Assembly: GCA_903813345.2 (NCBI GenBank)
Contig: CAIIXF020000002.1
Location: 13,538,150 to 13,602,149 of the forward strand
Source: Owenia fusiformis
Taxonomy: Eukaryota > Annelida > Polychaeta > Sabellida > Oweniidae
Direction: 5' to 3'
Length of the DNA: 64,000 bases
Shown here: positions 56,101 to 64,000 of the stretch, piece by piece
How positions within the stretch are numbered: the stretch's first letter is position 1
How the letters are laid out: each line of letters opens with the position of its first letter
Notes under the pieces: model-generated
The model's database searches: none
What the model saw: only the letters and a program-made list of their open reading frames with translations
What the model was told of the DNA's origin: nothing
Translations under genes and position numbers: made by a program

Positions 56101-59100
56101 TTATAGTCATCCACTGAACGAAATGCCACTTCCCGCTGAAATCACCGGGTATTGATTTTTCCCTTGTTTAGAGTAGATTGCAAATATTGTATTGTTTTTT
56201 TAATTTGGGCCTCGTAAAATTCAAAATGGCCATCTTATATGTGAGATTTCGCAATAATTGTCTGATCCCTTTAAAGTATTGCTATATTATACTAAAATTG
56301 AAGGAAGTTTAGTTTAGATCATTAGTATGGTATTGTTTTCTGATTTGTGCCTCAGAAAATTCAAAATGGCTGCCAACAGGAATTTGAGTTAATTTTGAGA
56401 TCTTTCTGAAGTATAGCTTTATTATACTCAAATGAAAGGCAATTTAGAGTAGATTGCAAATATTGTATCGGTTTTGTAATTTTGGCCTCATAAAATTCAA
56501 AATTATGTTACACATCGTACAATATCTCTAGTATCAGTAAGGTGTCCCCATTGCTCCTGTTCCCAATAAGTTGCTCATACTCTCTTTCTTATAAATTAAA
56601 GGTAGTATTTTATATTCATACATCTTTAATTGTAAACTCAGTACAGTATATACACATAAACATGTGTCTACTGTTAAAATCTTTATCAAAATGTAATTGA
56701 ATCAATTTGAAATAAAGATAAAAAAATGGTCACTGGCTTAAATGTGGAATTTTCCAATAATTTTCTGATCTCTTCAAAATATGACTATATTATTCTCAAA
56801 TTGATGGAAATTTAGGGCAGACCACTATTTTGGTATTGTTTTCCTGATTTGTGCCTCAGAAAATTCAAATTGTCTTTATTATTTGTGCCTTTAAATGGTC
56901 ACCCAAATGCTTTTAAAATTGGTAGAAATTCTGATAACATGTATCTTAAATGTTTCCAATGTTTATATTTTTGTGACAAATGCAGATTCATATAGAAGTG
57001 TTTGTTAGTGTTTGTTTGGATTTGCTACTCCGGGGAGTTGCCATTTTCTAGTTACATTTGTGCATCACACTATGTACTGCCCTAGTCCATATGCTTTACT
57101 TATAGATGAAATGATGTATGTTGTAATTGATATTGAGAAGTATCAATGTTAGTTTAAGCTTGCCTTACAGTAGCTTATAGTTTATTTGAACTCTATACTT
57201 TTTGCATTTGTTCAAGTTATATTGCAAATTGTTACTCACGCAGAGATTGTGGATGGTTCACACGGGCAATGCGCTTATTTTTGAAGAAAAAGGACAAAAT
57301 ATTGTTTGAGACATGTCACTCACCCAGTCAATCAAAATATGATAAAAACTTTAATTTGGGTCAGTACTGAAGTGATAAAAAAATTACTCGCATAGAAAAC
57401 AGCATTTGAAGTTCAGAGATCAAAAGAAGTGAATTACCACTTTTCACAAAGTGTATGTTTTTAAATAACTCTTGGACTAAAAGATGGTGTAGTATTAGTA
57501 TGTGAAAAGCAGAATCAGAGCTACAGGGGTGGCAAAACATCTGTGGTGTGTTATCAACTGGGGACTTTATACAGATTCAAAGTGCACAATATGCCACAAA
57601 TGTTTAGAATACTCCTTAATTAATAAATGTTAAAACCTCATTTATAAAGAAATTACTACATTATTGTAAAAAGCTTAAGTTTTTTTAGCTTATAATCCAT
57701 CAATTGATCCATTCAATATTGCCAAACTGGCAAACATCCATCCTTTGGAAGTAGCTATTTTGGAATAAGTAGTATGGCTTTGTATAAAAAACCTCCTACC
57801 TCATACCCACCTACCCACCTACGTGGAACATGATACAGTCATTGAAGGGTTCAATTTTAAAGATTATTGAATCTCAAAATAACTCAAATTATTAACATTT
57901 CTACAATTCTGGCTTTATTTTATGACGAGACAGATCCATAAATAAAGGCATATGGATGCATTTTAATGTGTAATGACCCGAGGGTGCCCAAGGGGAATAA
58001 ATAACTAAGACGATGAGCAAGCCAGATAAAGAAATTGAAAGAAAGTGTGCTAAATTCGATATCCCAGGTGGGAATCGAACCCAGCTGGGATGTAGTAGCA
58101 ACTTGCTATCAAGGGTTGTTACAAATGCATCTATAATTCATCATAAACTAAGATCTTTATAATTGAACCTTCAAAGACTGTATCATGTCCCACGTATGTG
58201 GTTAGGAGGTTTTTTATACAAAGCCAAGTATTATGCAAGTATATCTTTGAAAATAATGTTTTATGTTGTATATTGTAGAGATTGCAGTCATTAACAGAGC
58301 TGAGACTTAAAAAGGGTATAGGGTTTTCTACAGAGGTTTTACAAGATTTCTTTGAAAGTCATCAACTGAACCTGGAGTACCTTGATCTCACAGAGTGTAC
58401 CTTCCTCCAGGATTCTGCAGTTTTCCAAATAACCAAACAGTAAGATTCAGAATAATACATTTATAGGGACATTGTTATAGCCACCATTATTGAGACTGAC
58501 CTTTGGAAGTTTGTATCATTTGGTGGCTAGGATCTGCAACAAATTGCCACAATTTGCTAGTGGTAAGATTTTGTGGATGATGAACACTATTCATACAATA
58601 TTAAGATTTTGAATTGCAAATGGTGCAGAAGTTTTGGATCAAAACGACTGCTAAACAATACCATGAGCGCTTCTGCTATTTTCTTACCCTGAAACATCTT
58701 TCATTGTTTGTTTGTAAATGTTGTAAAATTCTTGGATACATTTAATTGCACAATTATTATACTAATAGTACCCCACACAAGTTTTTGATAAACTAGAGAC
58801 AATTACCAACATTAGATTTTTTGTTTGTTTTTATTTTACTTAGATAACAATAAAAAGACAAGCAACTGAACCAAGGGTGTCATAAATGTTTTTTTAACCA
58901 ATTTGACGTCATAAAATCAAAATTAAGAATTGCTGATTTTAATAATTCTATTTACTTATCACTTACATTTGAACAATAACACTAGTAGGCCTTTATCCTC
59001 ATTTCATGGGATTTTATCGTTGCTAATTCTGTGCATGTATTAAGCTCTTGTGATAATTAGTGGAATTACACCTATTTCATGGCTAAAGGCGTTTTCAAGG

Positions 59101-62100
59101 CGTTTTGGGTAACGTAGGCTAGAAAACCGCAATCCTGATTACACCAGAATTTTAAAAGCGCCTTGAAGACAACTTTTCGTGATTACACTTGATTTTTCTA
59201 AAGCGCTTTTAGACTGATTTAAGACAAAAATTTGCCATCAACCATCGCATTTGCATCAAAATCTGCTATTTAGATATACACTTTCAACCGAAGCGCCATC
59301 TCTGGAGATTCAAAATGATCCGATACTGTATGTTCCTTTTTTTCTTAAATCATATTCAATCTACCTCTGGCGTTAACAAATATGTGCTAAAGAAAGCATG
59401 GAAAACAATGCACAAGCGCGCAAAGAGAGAAGCTCGGTCGTTAGGAGAGATCCAAGAGTGATCCAGTAAAATGAAGATGGTACTTTTGTTGGGGCTGTTT
59501 GGCATCCTTGGTAATATGGGACAGGAACGAACGATGTGGACAAGACAAAGATCTCGTGATTTTTTTGACTTCATTGTAGAAAGGTAATTTCAACTATTCA
59601 ATCATCCCCTCCCCTCGCCTTCCCCAATCTACAATAGTACCGGAATTTCTCGTATATAAGCCCTGGGCGTATAACTGAAAGAAGGGGTAATTTCGTCCGT
59701 TATTTTATCATTTTTTATACGCCCATGGGCGTATAAATATAAGACTTTATATTTTTGGCCCAGTGAGCGTCAAAGTGATCGAGAAGAGCTATTATCATAA
59801 TACTATGGTGCTCAAAATATTAGCTACTTTCTTCTGTTCGGGATGCTGAATCATCAATATCCGTCGTCAATAGTATTATATTATTTATTTAATTCACGGT
59901 TATTCTATTTACAAATTGCGTTGTTCTTTGTAGAACGTGGAATAATGATGATTTCCGAAGGAACTTTCGGATGGGTAGAGAGACATTTGGCAATGTAGTG
60001 AACTTGCTGGAACCTCATATTCGTCGACAGCATATGCTCAGTATTGACGTGGTCCCAATAAATTCTACTTTGTTTCGACATTTTGGTGACTTGATTGAGT
60101 TTTGCACAATATTTGAATTTTCTTCCACACCGGAAATCAATAACATGCTTGATGCTCATGCGCAGATATAGTTTTCGTTCAGTGTAAAATCGAGTTAAAG
60201 CGCCTTGAAAACCAATCGGTATTACACCTACACGTTAAAGCGCCTTTGGGTGTGAAAGCGGTTTTTAATGACTAGGGGTCTGGGAGGATTACAAAAGCGC
60301 TTTTCTAAATCCGCGATCGTGATTACACCTGACTCTAAAGGCGGGTCGAAACCCGATAGGATTTTAAAAAGCGCTTTTACATCGTAGGTGTAATTCCAGT
60401 AAATGTATCATATGAAATCCCATTTTCAATCAAAATAGGTCATGAATCGCCAGAATATAGCGTCTTCAATTTCGTCAATGACAATGGAATCTGAATTTGA
60501 GTAATTTAGAAAGACAACGGCATATGGTAATTACAGTGTCCATTGTTCTGTATCTCATTTTGATCGGTTAGATTAAAGACTTTATTTCGATATGCATTAC
60601 CTTTTAGATGTGGTAAAACCTGATATGTTTTGCATTACCTTTTAGATGTGATAAAACCCTATGTTTTGCATTGTGTTTTAAATGGTATAAATCCCTGATA
60701 TATTTTGCATTGTATTTTAAATGTGGTAAAACCCAGATATATTTTACAATATGTTTTAGATGTGGTAAAACCTTGAGAAATCTTGCATTATGTTTTAGAT
60801 GTGGTAAAACCTTGAGAAGTCTTGCATTATGTTGGTGTTGGGACCTGACAGATGATAGTCTCATCTCAATAGTGGACAACTGCCCAAACATCAGACATCT
60901 TGACCTAACTGGACTGGACAAAATAACAGGTGAGTCTGTCAGGATTTAAGGTATGCCATTAGCATAATCAGAGTTTGGCATTAGAAGTTAATGTAACATG
61001 TATTTGGGATTTTTAGTAATACAGTGTATTATGAGGTTATATAATGTTTTTTTCTGTATATCGTTTTTATACTCGAGTGAGTATATGATATATTCACAAG
61101 TGAGCGTAGCGAACGAGTGAATATATTATATTCTCACAAGAGTATAAAATGCACGATATACAGAATGAACCATTATATAATCTTATTATGCCACTCTAAG
61201 TTCAATTACAGTTGATTCGAACACAATCATAACAATTAAAACCATAAAAATATCCCATAGCCAACTCAATAATGCTGATGTTGATCTCGAACCATTTATG
61301 ACGTCACTTGATTCTAGGAAATCATGAAAATTTCATGATTTTTTTATTCATTAGTTCCCAGAATGCACTTCTACAGTGGTATACGCTGGAGTGTATAAGG
61401 AGGAGTTGTATACGGTGACGATATACCACTCTCCACTGTATATCGTTGTTATAGACCCATGTTATACAACTGTAATTGGACTTAGAGTGGTATAATACTT
61501 AATATAAACTACAGTTCTTTTACATTTGTTTTTCCCACTCTCGATCTGAAAATTGGGATTTGAAGTGAGGCCCTGTATAAGTTTGTTGCATTGTGTAACC
61601 TTATATTTTGGATATTCTAGGGAGTTGCTTGGACAGAATACCAGAAGAAATGCCCCACCTGAAGTTCCTAGATCTGCGACAGTGCAATAATGTAAGAATT
61701 TCAAGAAATACCTGAGTTTTTCGAGGGGGATATAGGAAAGTCGTCTGTATCTATATCTTGTATCTATATATTACAAGATGTCCGTTCATCCATCCACCCC
61801 TGTTTCCGGGTGATAACTCAAATACCAATCAACAGATTTGATTGAAATATAGGCTTATGCATTATGAGTGTAGGACATCTGCTTGAGAAGGAATTTTCAA
61901 TATGGCCCTTCAATTCAAAAAAGCCGCCATTTTTCTTAAAAGTTCACTGATTTGATTCAAATTTTATATGCTTATGCCTAAGGACAAAAGAGCTTCGCTA
62001 AAGAAGAGATTTTCAAGATGGCTGGTTATTTTCAAAATGGTGGACATTTTTTGTAAAAATTATCTTTGATAACTCAAATACAAGTCCAGGGATTTGATTC

Positions 62101-63171
62101 AAATTTTATGTGCTGATGCTTAAGGACAAAAGAGCTTCGCTCAAGATGGGATTTTCAAGATGGCTGCTAAATTTCTAAATGGTGGCCATTTTTCTTAAAA
62201 AAACGTAATCTATGGTAATTCAAATACCTGTGAAAGGATTTGGTTCAGATTTCATATGATGATGCCTAAGGACACAATAGCTCTGTTAGAGAAAGAATTT
62301 AAAGATGGAGGCTGAATTTCAAAATGGCTCCCATTTTTCATAAAAAACTTAATCTTTGATAACTCAAATACCAATGAATGGATTTGGCTCAAATTTTATA
62401 TGATGATGTTAACACAGTAGCTCTGTTAGAGAAAGAATTTTCAACATGGCAGCTGCCATTTTTCATAAAAAAACGTAATCTTTGATGACTCAAATACCAG
62501 TGAATGGATTTAGTTCAAATTTTATATGACAATGCCTAGGGACACAGTTGCGCTGTTCGAGAAAGAATTTTCAAGATAACGCTGAATTTGAAAATGGCCA
62601 CCATTTTTGGGAAAAAAATACAATCCTTAAAGACTCAAATACCAGTTAAATTTTTTATGCTGATATGCTCTGTTCAAGAAGAAACTTTCAAGATGGCCAC
62701 TAATTATCAAAACATGTTATGTTCGGTGGGATTTGCTCCTCCCTGGAGTTGCTGTTTTATTTAGTTGTAGTTTTTTCTCACCTTTATTGTAGTAGTCTCA
62801 CCAAGCACTAAAATTAAACTTACCAGCAAATGAAAGCACAAAGGCCATTATTATGTCACCACCAAAAAGTGGTTACATATTGTTATGGTCTCTGTTTTTA
62901 GATTTGAGATTTCACCTTCAACGGCCTTCTCAGGGTCAAAAAAAGTATTTTTTCAATTTCATGTTTGGTATCTGATTGTGCACTTAATACAGGGATTTCT
63001 GTTTGTTAGAATATACTTTAGGTTTGTTGTAATATAAAGGACATTTTAAATTTTCAGATTATTGATGAGTTGATACAAGATGTTGTGCGAAGAAAGAAGG
63101 ATTTGACTGTGATTAACTATTATGGAGAGGAATTCTCAGTATTTGGCAACACCCTGTATGTATCCTATTAA
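51689..63171 (+). CDS. F-box/leucine-rich-repeat protein, six coding exons
   Basis: Coding exons are 51689-53151, 54125-54422, 58279-58439, 60799-60929, 61621-61691 and 63058-63171. All borders are AG/GT and phases 2, 0, 2, 1, 0 join without a stop, giving 745 residues. Residues 1-295 are acidic and polar with no known domain. The F-box is at about 300-345 (LPQLIILKIFSFFSHSELCH ... VCKAWYCLAHDPLLW). From about 365 on, leucine-rich repeats of the cysteine-containing type follow (LKTLILEFCHNVNSNML, ISELNLEGCDQIDANCV, KLNLSHCVKLTEDDI, HLDLTGLDKIT, FLDLRQCNN). F-box/LRR proteins bind SKP1 and present substrates to the SCF ubiquitin ligase; the substrate here is unknown. I cannot assign a vertebrate orthologue. 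The gene model is strong, the start is supported by an in-frame stop just upstream. Confidence 0.85.
53152..54124. other. F-box gene intron, no element resolved
   Basis: GGCTAGAGACTCGAGTAAG at 54062 is shared with 45582, hinting at a repeat end. Nothing else is supported. Confidence 0.4.
54125..54422 (+). CDS. F-box gene, second coding exon
   Basis: Acceptor GCTCACAG and donor TTGAAG|GTAAAA enclose 298 bp. It encodes TILDCDISEIHELFAKCSFG through SLTIDGAEISDESMA, two or three repeats. Split arginine codon with exon 1. Confidence 0.85.
54986..56040. mobile_element. 1.05-kb element whose TIRs are three 16-bp iterons
   Basis: The left end is three copies of (AC)AACTCGTACCCAAG (54986-55032). The right end is three copies of the reverse complement (CTTGAGTACGAGTTGT ..., 55992-56040). 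A separate miniature element (55154-55624) is nested inside. No coding frame or clear target duplication is seen. Confidence 0.7.
55154..55624. mobile_element. Mutator-like miniature element, copy 1, 9-bp target duplication
   Basis: Ends GGCTTTGTATAAAAAACCTC and GAGGTTTTTTATACAAAGCC... (as read, GGAGGTTTTTTATACAAAGC) are inverted repeats extending through CATACCCA and GAAGGGTTCAATTTTAAAGA. AGAAATTGA lies exactly at both flanks, a perfect 9-bp duplication typical of Mutator-type insertion. The interior includes CCAGCTGGGTTCGATTCTCA, which resembles a Pol III B box. Confidence 0.75.
56098..56165 (-). mobile_element. LINE 3'-end fragment
   Basis: On the minus strand CAAGGGAAAAATCAATACCC then GGTGATTTCAGCGGGAAGTG matches 45017-45070 of the 42893-45200 LINE with few differences. 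Only the end of the coding region is present. Confidence 0.7.
57776..58225. mobile_element. Mutator-like miniature element, copy 2, opposite internal orientation
   Basis: Same ends as 55154-55624; flanks AAGTAGTAT and AAGTATTAT match in eight of nine bases. The interior is reversed relative to copy 1 (GGGAATCGAACCCAGCTGGG on plus strand). It ends 53 bp before the acceptor of the third coding exon of the F-box gene. Confidence 0.75.
58279..58439 (+). CDS. F-box gene, third coding exon
   Basis: Acceptor TATTGTAG and donor AAACA|GTAAGA enclose 161 bp, encoding RLQSLTELRLKKGIGFSTEV and LEYLDLTECTFLQDSAV. The exon is shorter than the open-frame threshold usually used, but phases fit both neighbours. 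Confidence 0.8.
59060..60399. mobile_element. PIF/Harbinger-like element remnant
   Basis: Ends GTGGAATTACACCTA and TAGGTGTAATTCCAG are inverted repeats; subterminal AAAGCGCTTTT and GATTACACC words recur in both ends. A TAA is present at each edge. The left and right flanks rejoin into a sequence that is uninterrupted at 21670-21790, an empty-site paralogue. It contains a broken transposase (59480-60171). Confidence 0.7.
59480..60171 (+). pseudogene. PIF/Harbinger transposase N-terminal remnant
   Basis: An exon ending WTRQRSRDFFDFIVE and a donor GTAATTTC near 59583 joins an acceptor TTCTTTGTAG (about 59931) to continue TWNNDDFRRNFRMGRETFGN then VVNLLEPHIRR. The FRM..ETF...V..L.P.I pattern is that of PIF/Harbinger (DDE_Tnp_4) transposases just ahead of the catalytic core. 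The DDE core is missing, so the copy cannot be autonomous. Confidence 0.55.
60592..60830 (+). repeat. 39-bp tandem repeat carrying splice acceptors
   Basis: Six units of about 37-39 bp of the form TTGCATTATGTTTTAGATGT with GGTAAAACCTTGAGAAGTC. The last one contains the acceptor and first codons of the fourth coding exon of the F-box gene. The two or three most recent units are near-identical; older units have lost TTTTAG to TTTTAAA. Confidence 0.8.
60799..60929 (+). CDS. F-box gene, fourth coding exon (at the end of a 39-bp repeat array)
   Basis: The most likely acceptor is ATGTTTTAG at 60790-60798, then CGKTLRSLALCWCWDLTDDS, a canonical LRR, to KIT and the donor AACAG|GTGAGT. Upstream duplicates of the acceptor plus first 13 codons are in frame, so longer forms with one or more extra CFRCGKTLRNLAL units are possible. 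Confidence 0.75.
61184..61496. mobile_element. 313-bp TIR element
   Basis: ATTATGCCACTCTAAGTTCA and ATTACAGTTG recur in reverse complement at the right end (CAACTGTAATTGGACTTAGA then GTGGTATAAT). Just left of it is a palindrome-rich stretch (ACTCGAGTGAGTATATGATA ...). It lies in an F-box gene intron. Confidence 0.65.
61621..61691 (+). CDS. F-box gene, fifth coding exon
   Basis: Acceptor GGATATTCTAG and donor AATAAT|GTAAGA enclose 71 bp, encoding SCLDRIPEEMPHLKFLDLRQ then CNN. Phase 1 in, 0 out. Confidence 0.8.
61790..62710 (+). repeat. ~120-bp tandem repeat with AAGATGGC and CCATTTTT words
   Basis: About seven diverged units: TTTTCAAGATGGC..., AATTTCAAAATGG..CCATTTTT, ACTCAAATACCAGTGAATGG, ATTTTATATG, TGCCTAAGGACACAATAGCT. 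It sits in the last intron of the F-box gene. Confidence 0.75.
63058..63171 (+). CDS. F-box gene, last coding exon
   Basis: Acceptor AAATTTTCAG then IIDELIQDVVRRKKDLTVIN, YYGEEFSVFGNTLYVSY and the stop TAA at 63169-63171. The preceding LRR ends with a capping-like helix. Confidence 0.8.
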   Translation: MIDELIQDVVRRKKDLTVINYYGEEFSVFGNTLYVSY

Positions 63172-64000
63172 ACATTTGTGAATCATACTATGTATGTCAT
63201 ACTTAAAAGGAACACTGATCTGGCTTTGAGACAATATTGCTTGGATACAACCATCTCAAATGATTCTGCAACACTACCACCTCATGTGCAACTTATACTG
63301 CTGGTACTCACCAAGTCAAATGGAGATGCACTGGCCAACTTGGGGCATTTACTCTTGAGTGTCTAGGAGTCAATGGAGACTTTCACCTTGCATGTAAAAT
63401 TGAAATGGCAACGTATAAATCACCCTATACAAATGCATGTTCTCAAATGAATAATCGTTCAGTTACAGTGTTTACTTAGTCTGTTACTTAGGCTACATTA
63501 CATCGTGTAATATGTCAATGATTGTTATATAGCTGGTTTTCTATGATACATACCTTCAACAAGCTCATTTTGTAAGATATTTGGAGCTAAAACATGTATG
63601 ACATACATCATTTTCTTCAGAAAGCATTATACTGTGCACTGAAATCAAAATTGCCAACATAGTATTCAACAGACATGAGTAGAATGATTAACGTTGACAA
63701 CAACATGAAATTGCAAATATCCCATTCTTCACACAAAACTGAAGCTGATCGGGTATCTGGAGAAGATTAATTAGCGCTTGTTTTGTATGTGCGCTATATA
63801 CATTACTGTATTGATTCATGGACATTGTGTTCACAGTTTGTTGTGAAAAACATTGCAAGCTTGAAGTCACCATTATGTGAGAATTTAACCCCCATCCATC
63901 CATAGTAGGTCAACATATCTAGGCTAAGGCTACTCTATATACTTTGACAAAAAGTAGGGGAGATTTTGATTGAAACTTGTATTGTTTTTTTAATTCAATT
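63172..64000 (+). other. downstream region of the F-box gene, probable 3' UTR then unknown
   Basis: The stop at 63171 is followed by a 60-codon open stretch (63178-63363) in another phase that I do not trust as coding. No clear AATAAA was seen in the first few hundred bases. Nothing further was recognised. Confidence 0.4.

Larger units (their letters stand above)
54700..56900. repeat. degenerate ~190-bp tandem repeat, split by insertions
   Basis: The words TTAATTTTGAGATCTTTCT, AAAGGCAATTTAGAG and GTGCCTCAGAAAATTCAAAA recur from about 54890 and, after the 54986-56040 element, from 56184 to 56900. The A/T-rich unit often ends in AAAATGGC. Confidence 0.6.

Noticed and set aside
63178-63366. 62-codon frame after the F-box gene stop
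   Set aside because: It begins just 7 bp after the stop in a different phase, lacks a recognisable domain and is probably 3' UTR.

Overview
The window is nuclear DNA from a eukaryote, almost certainly a marine invertebrate animal; an echinoderm or hemichordate is my guess from repeat content and gene families, not a proof. It is AT-rich, the protein-coding exons are short and separated by kilobase introns with GT/AG borders, and most of the sequence is transposons, foldback elements and minisatellites. I see nothing prokaryotic, no CRISPR array and no intact viral genome.

Two host genes can be assembled exon by exon, with matching splice phases. (1) A minus-strand gene spans about 32044 to 11733: a signal-peptide exon, then four exons encoding a small secreted protein with a lysozyme/lytic-transglycosylase-like core (RIAFLETRNG, GGIW). 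Its last exon was not found with confidence. Its introns hold a 6-kb LINE, a Penelope remnant, mariner pieces and several terminal-inverted-repeat (TIR) elements. (2) A plus-strand gene spans 50625 to 63171: a leader exon with a short upstream reading frame, then six coding exons giving a 745-residue F-box/leucine-rich-repeat protein, a likely substrate receptor of an SCF ubiquitin ligase. The acceptor and first codons of its fourth coding exon sit at the end of an array of 39-bp duplications, several of which repeat an in-frame splice acceptor.

Layout: 1-420 minisatellite; 1653-7929 a 6.3-kb element with about 595-bp TIRs and a broken minus-strand gene containing eight 37-residue repeats; 9908-11511 a TIR element with internal duplications; 11733-32044 the lysozyme-like gene and its transposon-filled introns; 32.4-36 kb small foldback elements and a duplicated repeat; 37.1-42.5 kb the same ~108-bp minisatellite in two arrays of opposite orientation, with an unidentified broken gene fragment between them; 42.9-45.2 kb a 5'-truncated LINE; 47.3-48.3 kb a second minisatellite next to a possible TATA promoter; 49.1-50.6 kb duplicated repeats; 50.6-63.2 kb the F-box gene with nested mobile elements in its introns; 63.2-64 kb downstream sequence.

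The mobile elements are informative because several keep target-site duplications: two with 5-bp duplications and CAC ends (20831-22973 and 28364-31330), two small ones with 9-bp duplications (55154-55624 and 57776-58225), and a PIF/Harbinger remnant flanked by TAA (59060-60399). No functional network links the two host genes; they seem to be neighbours only.
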